From the NCBI RefSeq assembly GCF_001904635.1, contig NZ_MRCB01000001.1, positions 186,001 to 250,000 of the forward strand: DNA of 64,000 nucleotides, given 5' to 3'. The translations under genes were made by a program, and so were the position numbers. Source of the stretch: Hydrococcus rivularis NIES-593. Lineage in GTDB: Bacteria; Cyanobacteriota; Cyanobacteriia; Cyanobacteriales; Microcystaceae. Below the pieces are notes generated by a model. That model searched no databases, had not been told where the DNA came from, and saw only the letters and a list, made by a program, of their open reading frames with translations. This document shows positions 36,668 to 45,278 of the stretch, one piece after another; the stretch's first letter is position 1, and the number at the start of each line of letters is the position of its first letter.

Positions 36668-37483
36668 ATGTACCGCCTTGCCAAATTTATTGCTACTGCT
36701 CTATTAACCGCATCTCTCATTGCTTGTGTTATGAAATTCCCCGTCGAGGCTACCCAGCTTCAAATTCTCATCCCACTCTACTCCTATCCAACCTGGTACG
36801 ATCCCGATACCTATTCATGGACTAGAGTAGCAAAAGCTGCCAGTCAAGTGCCCATTACCGCAGTTATCAATCCTAATAATGGCCCTGATTCCGGTGCGCC
36901 AAATAAAGATTACGCCAGAGGTCTCGACGATTTGCGAAAAGCAGGCGTTACTCTGTTGGGTTATGTTTTTACCAGTTATGGCAAGCGCAATCTGGCTGAG
37001 GTAGAGTCCGAGATCGACCTCTATGATAAGTACTACGATATCAACGGGATTTTCTTCGACGAAGCGGCTAGCGGTGCTGATAAGCTGGATTACTATCAAG
37101 AACTCTACAACTACATCAAAGCCAAACCCAATTTAAGTAAAGTAGTCCTCAACCAAGGAACTCAGACTGATGAAGGCTATTTGACTCGTCCGGCAGCAGA
37201 CACTATTGTAATCTTTGAGAATTACTCAAAAGCTTGGGAGAAGTATCAACCTCAACCCTACCTTAAGCGCCACGGTGCGAAGCATTTTTCCTGTTTGATT
37301 CACACCGTTCCCGATGCGGCAACGATGAAAAAGTACATCGATATCGCAGTAGCCCGTAATATCCAATATCTCTACATTACCGACGATAGCCCCGACGATC
37401 GCGATCGCGATCCTTGGAATCGTTTGCCTTCCTATTGGCAGGAAGAGGTAAACTACATTCAATCTATCAATCAAAAGGTTTAG
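36668..37483 (+). CDS. Spherulation-specific family 4 (spherulin 4-like) lipoprotein
   Basis: 271 residues. Signal sequence with a good lipobox SLIAC (Cys20), so probably a lipoprotein. The mature part follows the spherulin-4 fold, a TIM-barrel-like domain: LQILIPLYSYP, VPITAVINPNNGPD, LGYVFTSYGKR, then GIFFDEAAS with acidic residues at the barrel mouth, and FENYSKAW. Relatives include fungal glycoside hydrolases of exopolysaccharide; a role on surface polysaccharide is inference. ATG 36668 follows a non-Shine-Dalgarno leader. Confidence 0.85.
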   Translation: MYRLAKFIATALLTASLIACVMKFPVEATQLQILIPLYSYPTWYDPDTYSWTRVAKAASQVPITAVINPNNGPDSGAPNKDYARGLDDLRKAGVTLLGYVFTSYGKRNLAEVESEIDLYDKYYDINGIFFDEAASGADKLDYYQELYNYIKAKPNLSKVVLNQGTQTDEGYLTRPAADTIVIFENYSKAWEKYQPQPYLKRHGAKHFSCLIHTVPDAATMKKYIDIAVARNIQYLYITDDSPDDRDRDPWNRLPSYWQEEVNYIQSINQKV

Positions 37484-37550
37484 CGCTCGAGCGCCGCTCG
37501 GGACTTTACAGTAGAAGACTGTCCGCTGTTACTAGGCAGGGTTACTGGCT

Positions 37551-37787
37551 ATGACATTTGAACTCGACCATCTCTCGATCTATACTGCCATTGGCGCGCC
37601 TGAAGCCGCTCGCTTGCTATCATTTGGGTTAACTGAAGGTACGCCAAACATTCACAACATTATCTTAATGGAGCATCTGAGAACCAAGTTGCCTCAACTC
37701 CTGGCTGAACGGACTCCTAAATGCCTTATCTGTCGCAAACATTTTTTGAATTGGTATAATCTAGAATTGACTTCGCCATCAAAATGA
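37551..37787 (+). pseudogene. Truncated VOC/glyoxalase-like gene remnant
   Basis: 78 codons. The first 35 residues (MTFELDHLSIYTAIGAPEA, then GLTEGTPNIH) resemble the N-terminus of cyanobacterial VOC-superfamily proteins, where a metal-binding strand begins FELDH. The expected continuation is missing; instead there is an unrelated 43-residue stretch with CLICRKHF. The gene therefore looks cut off and fused to foreign sequence. It could also be a real small protein. The call rests on remembered family pattern. Confidence 0.4.
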
Positions 37788-37884
37788 TTTTGCCATTGAT
37801 TTTCAATTACTGGCTTTTGTTGCAAATCAACAGCAAGAGCGTCTATCATTGTCAATTAGATAGAGTTTCTTGAAAGGAGTTAGT

Positions 37885-38427
37885 ATGCCTCCTTACACTG
37901 CCACATCGCTGAAAGCCGAACTAAATGCTAGAGGTTGGCGCTTGACACCGCAGAGAGAAAAGATCCTGCACGTTTTTCAGAATTTGCCACGGGGGAATCA
38001 TCTGAGTGCGGAAGAACTTTATTCTCTCTTAGAGCAAAGAGAAGAGGGGATTAGTTTATCGACTATTTACCGCAGTGTCAAGTTAATGTCCCGGATGGGG
38101 ATTCTTCGAGAATTAGAACTAGCAGAAGGACACAAACATTACGAACTCAATCAACCCTATCCCCATCATCACCATCATCTCGTTTGTATTCAGTGTAATA
38201 AAACAATTGAGTTTAAAAACGATTCGATCTTAAAACAGAGTCTTAAACAGTGTGAAAAAGAGGGATTTCAATTAATTGATTGCCAGCTTACCGTAATGAC
38301 AATTTGTCCGGAAGCATTGCGTATGGGATGGCCCTCTACCTTACCAAGCAATTGGTCTTGTACTCGTGCTATTTCTGAAGGCAAAACCTTGAAATCCCTC
38401 GTAGCAGAAGATGAAGATAAAGAATAG
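37885..38427 (+). CDS. perR: Fur-family regulator, PerR-like
   Basis: 180-residue metal-dependent repressor. Start ATG 37885 is chosen because GAAAGGAG lies at proper distance; the frame reaches a TTG 15 bases earlier. N-terminal winged helix (AELNARGWRLTPQREKILHV ... STIYRSVKLM), then a His-rich regulatory metal site PHHHHHLVC and structural cysteines CIQC. The second CXXC seen in many Fur proteins is not visible; only ICPEALRMGW is present. The sequence is closest in feel to cyanobacterial PerR, which controls peroxide defence, but FurA-type iron control cannot be excluded. Confidence 0.82.
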   Translation: MPPYTATSLKAELNARGWRLTPQREKILHVFQNLPRGNHLSAEELYSLLEQREEGISLSTIYRSVKLMSRMGILRELELAEGHKHYELNQPYPHHHHHLVCIQCNKTIEFKNDSILKQSLKQCEKEGFQLIDCQLTVMTICPEALRMGWPSTLPSNWSCTRAISEGKTLKSLVAEDEDKE

Positions 38428-38507
38428 ATAAAGAATAAGGATAAAAGATTGCTTTTTAAACCTTATTGGATTCGATCGCGAACGGAAAAGCTCAAATTTA
38501 GGCTTGA

Positions 38508-38528
38508 GGGCAGATAAGCAATCTGCCC
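38508..38528. terminator. Hairpin between convergent perR and sufE
   Basis: Perfect 8-bp stem GGGCAGAT/ATCTGCCC with loop AAGCA. There is no strong T-run on either strand, but it sits between two stop codons and can act in both directions. Confidence 0.5.
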
Positions 38529-38553
38529 TTACAAAATTGAACAGTTATGCAGT

Positions 38554-38994
38554 TTAAGCCGACATTCCCAATTCCAATCCCAAGGCTTTCTTCTGCATGG
38601 TTTTAAAAATATTGTAAAAACCATTGGCGCGGGAAGGAGTTAAACTGACTTTCAGCCCCGTTTCTTCGATAAAATCCGGGGTGACTTGTAAGATTGCTTG
38701 GGGAGGCAAACCATTGAGTCCCTCAATTAATAATGCCACCAATCCCTTGACCAACTGTGCGTCAGAATCGCCTCGATACCAAACCTTTCCCTCTTTCAAG
38801 TCAGCAGCGATATACACTTGAGAAGTACAACCATGAACCTTATTTTCTGGCGTTTTCTCTTCTTCCGGCATCGGCTGTAGTTTTTTGGCATACCAAAGCA
38901 GTTGCTCGTAGCGTTTTTTGGGATCCGTGCGGCTCTTAAAACGCTGTACGATGCGATCGAGGTTAGGAGGTAAGGAAGTTTCGGGAGATGACAT
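38554..38994 (-). CDS. sufE: Cysteine desulfurase activator SufE
   Basis: 146 residues from ATG 38994; an upstream in-frame Met exists at 39048. SufE takes persulfide sulfur from SufS on its own cysteine and passes it to SufB. The acceptor cysteine lies in KVHGCTSQVY, and SDAQLVKGLVALL and PSRANGFYNIF are family hallmarks. In this window sufE is about 8 kb from sufBCDS, the usual separation in cyanobacteria. Confidence 0.93.
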   Translation of the reverse strand: MSSPETSLPPNLDRIVQRFKSRTDPKKRYEQLLWYAKKLQPMPEEEKTPENKVHGCTSQVYIAADLKEGKVWYRGDSDAQLVKGLVALLIEGLNGLPPQAILQVTPDFIEETGLKVSLTPSRANGFYNIFKTMQKKALGLELGMSA

Positions 38995-39147
38995 AATCGC
39001 TTCGCGTTGGGATGGGAAATCGTCTTTTTTTTGCCAGCTTGCACCCATTCAATTTTAACATTCCGCTAACTCGAAACCAGAAGAACAATCATTCTTCTTT
39101 TCCTGATTGATTAAGATCGAAGTTTTGGTTAAGGGATTTAGATTCAG

Positions 39148-39221
39148 GGCGAACGATGGGATTCGAACCCACGAATGGTGGAACCACAATCCACTGCCTT
39201 GACCGCTTGGCTACGCTCGCC
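39148..39221 (-). tRNA. tRNA-His (GTG)
   Basis: The minus strand folds as a cloverleaf: acceptor stem with the extra 5' G (G-1) paired to C73, T8-A9, D arm beginning GCCAAGCGG, anticodon loop TTGTGGT with anticodon GTG, T arm GTGGG-TTCGAAT-CCCAT. G-1:C73 is the histidine identity mark. CCA is not encoded. Confidence 0.95.
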
Positions 39222-39320
39222 ATTCATTAAATGATTATAGCATATTATAGGTTCGATTTTAAGAGAACGGAAACTGAGTTAATCTGGAAGTCAGCGATCG
39301 TAACAATAGCGAGCATGACG

Positions 39321-39701
39321 ATGAAAATTGGGCAGCGCTTAATTTGGGTTGGGGGAGTTGCGATAGTTGGCATGGGCGGATTGCTGGTCGTTACCAATCC
39401 GAGCAATCAAACCTATGAACAGTACGCAACGGAAAGACTAACGCTTTACCTAAAAGAAGAGGGTTGTACGCAAGTATCAGAGAAATTAGACGGGATCGTA
39501 CAAAGTTTTTGCAAATCTTTGGTCGATACGGCACGACCTCAAATCAAACAACTGATCGCACAACAGACAAAACGGCAGAACTATCTGTTGTTTAGTATTT
39601 ATCAAACCAAATTGTCGCTTCCCGCCCCCGCACCGGGTTACTACTTTGAGACTATTGGTGCTTTAGAAAATTTTTATACCTACCAAGTCGAGGAATTGTA
39701 G
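39321..39701 (+). CDS. DUF4359 family membrane-anchored protein
   Basis: 126 residues from ATG 39321 (ATG 39315 possible; the longer frame would overlap the tRNA promoter region). One N-terminal membrane helix (IWVGGVAIVGMGGLLVVT), then a soluble domain with two conserved-looking cysteines (EEGCTQVSE and QSFCKSLV) and a C-terminal GYYFETIGALENFYTY motif, which fits DUF4359 of cyanobacteria. Function unknown. Followed by a cupin gene on the same strand. Confidence 0.75.
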   Translation: MKIGQRLIWVGGVAIVGMGGLLVVTNPSNQTYEQYATERLTLYLKEEGCTQVSEKLDGIVQSFCKSLVDTARPQIKQLIAQQTKRQNYLLFSIYQTKLSLPAPAPGYYFETIGALENFYTYQVEEL

Positions 39702-39773
39702 ACTGATGGTGATGGCATTTAATTAGCGATCGCAATAATTGCTAGGTAAAGTCTCGAAGGGAAGGTAAAGTTG

Positions 39774-40172
39774 ATGAGTAAAGACTCGAAAAATCCTAAG
39801 AACGGCGATACCGAAGAAGTCCTTCAATTATCCGAACATGAAGAAATTACTAGAACTCCTCCTTGGGGAACCGTTACCGTACTCGAAGAAGGATCTCGCT
39901 ATCGCATCAATCGCATCGTCGTCAAACCGGGGCATCATATTAGCACCCAGATGCACTATCATCGCAGCGAACACTGGATAGTTGTCTCTGGGACGGCGAA
40001 AGTTATTTGTAATGGAGAGGAAAAGTTACTCAAGCAAAAGGAATCGACTTACGTTCCCATGAATACTCCTCACCGCGTTGAAAATCCAGGAGTAATTCCA
40101 CTGGTAATGATCGAAGTCCAAAACGGAGAGTATTTGGGGGATGATGACATCATTCGCTTTTCAGAAATTTAG
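39774..40172 (+). CDS. Cupin, mannose-6-phosphate isomerase type II-like
   Basis: 132-residue single cupin. The two cupin motifs are clear: PGHHISTQMHYHRSEHWIVV with metal-binding His and Glu, and YVPMNTPHRVENPG. The WGTVTVLEEGSRY start matches the C-terminal sugar isomerase domain of mannose-1-phosphate guanylyltransferases, here as a separate protein. It may act in GDP-mannose supply; substrate not proven. Start ATG 39774, preceded by GAAGG. Confidence 0.88.
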   Translation: MSKDSKNPKNGDTEEVLQLSEHEEITRTPPWGTVTVLEEGSRYRINRIVVKPGHHISTQMHYHRSEHWIVVSGTAKVICNGEEKLLKQKESTYVPMNTPHRVENPGVIPLVMIEVQNGEYLGDDDIIRFSEI

Positions 40173-40327
40173 TTGGGAGCGAGTTTGCCAAAAAGCTCGT
40201 ACGGAGAACTAGGAATTTTTATTTTCTGGTTCCTAACCCTATCCCTTTTCAATTCCACTATTTTCTACTTTAGGGGTAATACAATTTTCTTTCTAGAGAG
40301 AGTATTTCCCTTTTGGGTGGGACTGAC

Positions 40328-40582
40328 ATGACTGAAACTCCGCAATTACTCTTAGAAAACAACAGAGTTAGGAGATTTTTAGTTATGTTTTCAGCTAGCC
40401 AAGAATCAGTTGCTATCCGCAATTATATCCTCGCTCTGGCTTCCGCCGCCATGATGGGCATACTCGTTAGCGAACTTTACAACCAACCGGACAGAATCGC
40501 ACAACAAGGAAGATTGGACAACTACTCTCGTTTTATCAGCGTTGGTCTAGTTTCCCAAGCTCAAAAAGCTATTTATCGCTAA
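40328..40582 (+). CDS. Small hypothetical protein with one membrane segment
   Basis: 84 residues from ATG 40328 (TTG 40313 also in frame). A polar N-terminus is followed by one hydrophobic segment (NYILALASAAMMGILVSEL) and a charged tail (NQPDRIAQQGRLDNYSRF). No family recognised; no good ribosome site. It lies 112 bases before the ArsA-like gene on the same strand. Confidence 0.5.
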   Translation: MTETPQLLLENNRVRRFLVMFSASQESVAIRNYILALASAAMMGILVSELYNQPDRIAQQGRLDNYSRFISVGLVSQAQKAIYR

Positions 40583-40693
40583 AATACACCGATCGCTCCT
40601 GATTTTGAAGAGACATTGCGCGTCACGACGATCGAGTGCCGAAATGCTAAAGTATAAGTAATGTAAATTTTTCTCATATACAGCCGAGCATCG

Positions 40694-41881
40694 ATGCGTG
40701 TAATTCTCATGACTGGTAAGGGAGGGGTAGGCAAAACTTCTGTTGCTGCTGCTACCGGACTCCGTTGCGCTGAATTAGGATATAAAACTCTCGTACTGAG
40801 TACCGACCCTGCCCATTCCCTTGCCGACAGTTTTGACCTAGAATTGGGACACGAGCCGCGACAAGTGCGTCCCAATCTCTGGGGAGCCGAACTGGACGCG
40901 CTGATGGAACTCGAAGGCAATTGGGGATCGGTTAAGCGCTACATTACTCAAGTTTTGCAAGCGCGGGGACTCGAAGGCGTTCAAGCTGAAGAATTGGCAA
41001 TTTTACCGGGGATGGATGAAATCTTCGGTTTGGTGCGCATGAAACGCCACTATGACGAAGGCGCCTATGATGTTTTGATTATCGATTCCGCGCCTACGGG
41101 AACGGCTTTGCGACTCTTGAGTCTTCCCGAAGTTGGCGGTTGGTACATGAGAAAGTTTTACAAACCGTTACAAGGAATGTCGGCTGCGCTACGGCCCATA
41201 GTAGAACCCATCTTTAGACCGATCGCAGGTTTTTCTTTACCCGACAAGGAGGTCATGGACGCTCCTTACGAATTCTACGAGAAGATCGAAGCCTTAGAAA
41301 AGGTTTTAACCGATAATACTCAAACTTCGGTGCGCTTAGTAACCAACCCCGAAAAGATGGTTATTAAGGAATCCTTGCGAGCGCATTCTTATTTGAGTTT
41401 GTATAATGTCTCTACCGATCTCGTCATTGCCAATCGGATTATTCCTGAGACTGTCACCGATCCTTTTTTCCAACACTGGAAAGACAATCAGAAGCTATAC
41501 AAACAGGAAATTTACGAGAATTTTCATCCCCTACCCGTTAAAGAAGTTCCGCTTTTTTCCGAAGAGATGTGCGGTTTAGCTGCGCTAGAACGTCTCAAAG
41601 AAACTCTCTACCCAGAGGAAGACCCAGCTCAAGTCTATTACAAAGAAAACACGATTCGAGTTCTCCAACAAGATCGTAACTATAGCTTAGAACTCTATTT
41701 ACCTGGCGTTCCTAAGGAACAAATCCAGTTAAATAAAACGGGCGACGAATTAAATATTAGAATCGGGAACCATCGACGCAACTTAGTTTTGCCGCAAGCC
41801 TTAGCTGCCCTCAAACCAGCAGGCGCCAAGATAGAAGAGGATTATCTCAAAATTCGCTTTACCGATGCGATTGAGGTATAG
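40694..41881 (+). CDS. ArsA/Get3 (TRC40)-like ATPase with C-terminal HSP20-like domain
   Basis: 395 residues. The ATPase starts with the deviant P-loop [14 protein letters not shown], followed by [14 protein letters not shown] and [18 protein letters not shown], all typical of the ArsA/Get3 family. The last ~75 residues ([33 protein letters not shown]) form an alpha-crystallin-like domain seen in bacterial family members. Eukaryotic Get3 inserts tail-anchored proteins; ArsA drives arsenite export. No arsB or ars operon is nearby, so a chaperone-like role is more likely here. Confidence 0.9.
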   Translation: MRVILMTGKGGVGKTSVAAATGLRCAELGYKTLVLSTDPAHSLADSFDLELGHEPRQVRPNLWGAELDALMELEGNWGSVKRYITQVLQARGLEGVQAEELAILPGMDEIFGLVRMKRHYDEGAYDVLIIDSAPTGTALRLLSLPEVGGWYMRKFYKPLQGMSAALRPIVEPIFRPIAGFSLPDKEVMDAPYEFYEKIEALEKVLTDNTQTSVRLVTNPEKMVIKESLRAHSYLSLYNVSTDLVIANRIIPETVTDPFFQHWKDNQKLYKQEIYENFHPLPVKEVPLFSEEMCGLAALERLKETLYPEEDPAQVYYKENTIRVLQQDRNYSLELYLPGVPKEQIQLNKTGDELNIRIGNHRRNLVLPQALAALKPAGAKIEEDYLKIRFTDAIEV

Positions 41882-42259
41882 TTTTCGCGGATAAATGCTT
41901 AATATAAAAATGCGATCGCATCTGTTTAAACGACTACAGATCCTAAAATTTCAAAATATTAAGCAGTGAATTTTAATGTATTACTCAATTGAGGCGCTTG
42001 TTCTCGCTCAAAAATAGATTAAATTGGGGATCGACGAAGATCGTTTATTTCTTGTCTCTATCATAAGACAGATTTATTGCTTTGCTATCTACCCAAAATC
42101 ACCCCCAATTGCAACAAGTCGATACAAACAACCTAACTTTCCCCAATTAATGTGAATTTATTTTAAAAGGCGATTCTCATCTTCTTAAGCTTACCTATAC
42201 TTATCTTTAATATTTTCTTCCTTTATGGAAGATAAGTGGTTTGCTCTGGAGACAAAAAA
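41882..42259. other. AT-rich intergenic region with a leader hairpin
   Basis: 378 bases, A/T-rich, one GCGATCGC site. ACTTATCTT (42199-42207) and AAGATAAGT (42229-42237) form a perfect 9-bp inverted repeat, with CTTCC/GGAAG as a competing inner stem, just upstream of the next gene's GGAG. It could be a regulated leader. No gene seen. Confidence 0.45.
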
Positions 42260-42634
42260 ATGGAATTAGCTCAAAAACAAAGTTGGGAAAAAAGCTATAT
42301 ATTTACCCTAGCCAAAAGCTTTTTAATCTGGAGTTTCACGCTGACGGTTTGCTTGCTCGTTGTCGGATTTCCTGTCGTTGTATTAATGGCTACCGTTGGT
42401 GCTTTTTTATCAATTATCTTGCAATCCCTCTTGCCTGTTAGCGCAGTTTTGCTAGTAGCGGGCGGCATAGTCGGCGCACACGCTCTAGGGATATTTATAG
42501 GAGCTGCAATTCTGACTGCTAATGGCATTCATCCAACCGAAGTCAGTTGGCTTACATGGCTGCACGGCGAAGCAAGCCCTTCGCATACTTCCGTATATGC
42601 ATCCTGTCCGCTTACCTGCGGTCTGACTCAGTAA
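42260..42634 (+). CDS. Hypothetical membrane protein
   Basis: 124 residues from ATG 42260, with CTGGAG 10-15 bases upstream. Two to three hydrophobic segments (SFTLTVCLLVVGFPVVVLMATVG as a pair with LLPVSAVLLVAGGIVGAHAL, and GIFIGAAILTA). The C-terminus is polar with two cysteines (SCPLTCGLTQ). No family recognised. Followed by a strong terminator, so it is a complete single-gene unit. Confidence 0.65.
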   Translation: MELAQKQSWEKSYIFTLAKSFLIWSFTLTVCLLVVGFPVVVLMATVGAFLSIILQSLLPVSAVLLVAGGIVGAHALGIFIGAAILTANGIHPTEVSWLTWLHGEASPSHTSVYASCPLTCGLTQ

Positions 42635-42682
42635 AAATTAACACAATTGACTCAGAAAATTAATAAAATCAAGCTAGTGCAG

Positions 42683-42704
42683 CCCGGTTGCGACCGGGTT
42701 TTTT
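42683..42704 (+). terminator. Rho-independent terminator
   Basis: CCCGGT-TGCG-ACCGGG stem-loop followed by TTTTTT, 48 bases after the stop of the membrane protein gene. Confidence 0.9.
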
Positions 42705-42775
42705 CATCACAATTTTTCCAGTAATTTTAATAATTATCTGTAACATAGACAAGGAGAACTCGAATCCGCAATCGA

Positions 42776-43888
42776 ATGAACCCATCAACCCTTTCAATTT
42801 GCATCGTGCTGGGCACCCGTCCCGAAGCCATTAAACTTGCCCCAGTCATCCAACAGTTTCAAAAATTACCGGAGTTTCGGACTCATGTAGTGTTGACGGG
42901 ACAGCATCGAGAAATGGTTGACCAAGTTATGCAACTATTCGAGTTGCAAGCTGATGAAGACTTAAAAATCATGCAGCCCAAGCAAAGTCTGACAGAAATC
43001 ACCTGTCGCAGTTTGCAAGGATTAGAGAAAGTATTTCAGCAAATCTCTCCCCAACTCGTTATCGTTCAAGGCGATACGACTACGGCTTTTGCAGCAGCTT
43101 TGGCTGCATTTTATCAAAAGATTCTCGTCGGTCATGTAGAGGCGGGGTTACGCACCGACAATATTTATAATCCCTATCCAGAAGAAATCAATCGCCGCCT
43201 CATTTCCCAACTGACGCAACTTCATTTTGCGCCTACCAAACGGGCTTTTGAGAATGTCCAGCGTTCCGGCGTGACAGGAGAAATTTATCACACGGGCAAT
43301 ACAGTTATCGATGCTTTACTAACGGTTGCCCACCGCAACCCTGAATGTCCCGTTCCTGGATTGGAATGGGGAAAATATCGCGTTCTATTAGCAACCGTGC
43401 ATCGGCGAGAAAACTGGGGAGAACCACTAAAAGACATTATTGAAGGATTTCGCCTGATTTTAGATAAATTTCCCGATACAGCTTTGCTTTTACCCCTCCA
43501 TCGCAATCCTACCGTTCGAGAACCCATTCAAAATGCTTTAGGAAACCATCCTAGAGTCTTTTTAACAGAACCTCTAGATTATGCCCAACTGGTAGGAGCA
43601 ATTCAACGGTGCTACTTGCTGCTGACGGATTCTGGCGGCATACAGGAAGAAGCCCCTAGTTTGGGAAAACCCGTATTGGTATTGCGAGAAACTACCGAAC
43701 GACCGGAAGCGGTTGAAGCGGGAACGGCTAAACTGATAGGAACTCGACCGTCCGATATTGCTGCGGCTGCTAGTCAGTTATTGAGCGATTTTGAGGCTTA
43801 TCAGAAGATGGCGAATGCGATTAATCCCTTTGGCGATGGGAAAGCCTCTCAGAGAATTGTGAAAATTGTTAAAGATTATTTAATGTAA
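42776..43888 (+). CDS. wecB: UDP-N-acetylglucosamine 2-epimerase (non-hydrolysing)
   Basis: 370 residues; converts UDP-GlcNAc to UDP-ManNAc for surface polysaccharides. Seen: the start VLGTRPEAIKLAPVIQ, TGQHREMVDQVM, QGDTTTAFAAALAAF, HVEAGLRTDNIYNPYPEE, the HRRENWG motif, and the LTDSGGIQEEAPSLGKPVLV active-site stretch. Length is typical. Start ATG 42776 lies after a GGAG. The UgpC-like gene follows 45 bases on; function does not link them. Confidence 0.95.
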   Translation: MNPSTLSICIVLGTRPEAIKLAPVIQQFQKLPEFRTHVVLTGQHREMVDQVMQLFELQADEDLKIMQPKQSLTEITCRSLQGLEKVFQQISPQLVIVQGDTTTAFAAALAAFYQKILVGHVEAGLRTDNIYNPYPEEINRRLISQLTQLHFAPTKRAFENVQRSGVTGEIYHTGNTVIDALLTVAHRNPECPVPGLEWGKYRVLLATVHRRENWGEPLKDIIEGFRLILDKFPDTALLLPLHRNPTVREPIQNALGNHPRVFLTEPLDYAQLVGAIQRCYLLLTDSGGIQEEAPSLGKPVLVLRETTERPEAVEAGTAKLIGTRPSDIAAAASQLLSDFEAYQKMANAINPFGDGKASQRIVKIVKDYLM

Positions 43889-43933
43889 CCACAAATAACT
43901 GTATGTGCGTACAGCCGTGCGCCCCTACCAATT

Positions 43934-45016
43934 ATGGCTAAACTCGAATTACACAATTTACGCAAACAGTATGCAGATAATATTGTCCCCGTTAAAGATA
44001 TCAGCCTTGAAGTCGAGGATGGAGAGTTTCTTACTCTGCTGGGACCATCTGGATGCGGCAAGTCAACCTTACTGCGGTTGATTGCGGGTTTAGAACAACC
44101 GACCCAGGGAAGAGTCGTTATTGGCGGGAAGACAGTTAATAAGATAGCACCAGGCGATCGCAATGTTGCGATGGTTTTTCAAAGTTACGCCCTCTACCCG
44201 CATATGAGTGTTGGGGAAAATATCTCTGCTGCCCTAAAACTTCGTAGGGTTCCTCGAACAGAAATTCAGGTTCGACTCGAATCGGTCGCCAAAAAGCTGG
44301 GATTGCAAGAATTGCTTTATCGCAAACCCAGCCAGCTATCTGGCGGACAGAGACAGCGGGTTGCCCTGGCCAGGGCATTGGTTCGCGAACCAGACGTGTT
44401 TTTACTAGACGAACCGTTAAGCAATTTAGATGCGCTTTTGCGCGAACAAGTTCGTTCAGAACTCAAGCAGATTTTCAAAGATCAGCAAAAACCCGTCGTC
44501 TACGTGACTCACGACCAAACCGAAGCTATGACCTTATCCAATCAGGTGGCTGTTCTCTATGACGGTTTGCTGCAACAGCTAGACACCCCTTATCAAATTT
44601 ACGCCCATCCAGCCAATCAGTTTGTCGCGGGTTTTGTGGGCAGTCCGCAGATGAATTTACTGGAACTTTCTTGTGAGGGAAATACAGCCATCCTGGGCGA
44701 TTTTAGAATTGTCTTACCAGCCTTCCCGACCATGCCTTCGCAAATTGTAATGGGCATTCGTCCCGAAGACATTAGTCTCAACCCAGTCGAAGATTCCCAA
44801 ACTATAGAAGGTCGAGTTTATTTAGTCGAAGCGTTAGGTAAAGAAAAGTTAATTAGCGTGCGCGTGAGGGGGTCAGATTTGACGGTACGTACTTTACTTC
44901 CTATCGACCAAAACTGGGAGGGAGAGACGGTTAAAGTTATGTTGCCAAACCAATTGATTCACTGGTTTGCTTTTAATAGTAATCTGCCCCTTCACCAACG
45001 CGATCGCTTGAACTGA
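43934..45016 (+). CDS. ABC transporter ATP-binding protein, UgpC/MalK type
   Basis: 360-residue ATPase of a carbohydrate-uptake (CUT1) ABC importer. Seen: Walker A GPSGCGKST, Q-loop MVFQSYALYPHMSV, signature LSGGQRQR, Walker B DVFLLDEPLSNLD, the His switch VTHDQTEAM, and a C-terminal TOBE domain (MGIRPEDISL). Substrate-binding and permease genes are not adjacent, so this ATPase probably serves membrane components encoded elsewhere, as shared MalK-type subunits often do. Confidence 0.93.
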   Translation: MAKLELHNLRKQYADNIVPVKDISLEVEDGEFLTLLGPSGCGKSTLLRLIAGLEQPTQGRVVIGGKTVNKIAPGDRNVAMVFQSYALYPHMSVGENISAALKLRRVPRTEIQVRLESVAKKLGLQELLYRKPSQLSGGQRQRVALARALVREPDVFLLDEPLSNLDALLREQVRSELKQIFKDQQKPVVYVTHDQTEAMTLSNQVAVLYDGLLQQLDTPYQIYAHPANQFVAGFVGSPQMNLLELSCEGNTAILGDFRIVLPAFPTMPSQIVMGIRPEDISLNPVEDSQTIEGRVYLVEALGKEKLISVRVRGSDLTVRTLLPIDQNWEGETVKVMLPNQLIHWFAFNSNLPLHQRDRLN

Positions 45017-45050
45017 CACCTAGAATAGTTCCTAGTTTAGCGTTCAAACC

Positions 45051-45245
45051 TTATTCGACGGTATGTCCGACTGCTTGAATGATTTGCCTAACCGATTCTT
45101 CAGATGCCTCGGTTTCAACGGAGACAAGTTTGTTTTCAACGTCAACTTTCACTTTTGCATCTGATTCGTGCGTTTTAATGGCTTCAGTAATGGTTTTTGC
45201 ACAAGCTTCGCAGGCGATACTTGGCACTTTCAGTTCAATAGTCAT
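45051..45245 (-). CDS. Copper chaperone, Atx1-like HMA domain
   Basis: 64-residue single heavy-metal-associated domain. The CXXC metal site is in ACEACAKT, within a typical ferredoxin-like fold (ELKVPSIACEACAKTITEAI; later VETEASEESVRQIIQAVGH). Cyanobacterial Atx1 passes Cu(I) to P-type ATPases feeding plastocyanin. The usual Met before the first Cys is replaced (SIACEAC), a small deviation. Last gene of a possible sufR-led unit, 33 bases downstream of the 80-residue gene. Confidence 0.88.
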   Translation of the reverse strand: MTIELKVPSIACEACAKTITEAIKTHESDAKVKVDVENKLVSVETEASEESVRQIIQAVGHTVE

Positions 45246-45278
45246 CGTTAATTAATTAAATGTTGTACGAGGAACTAC

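Noticed and set aside
43934-45016. UgpC-type ATPase as part of a polysaccharide export operon with wecB
   Set aside because: Its TOBE domain and close MalK-type motifs mark it as an importer ATPase; adjacency to wecB appears incidental.
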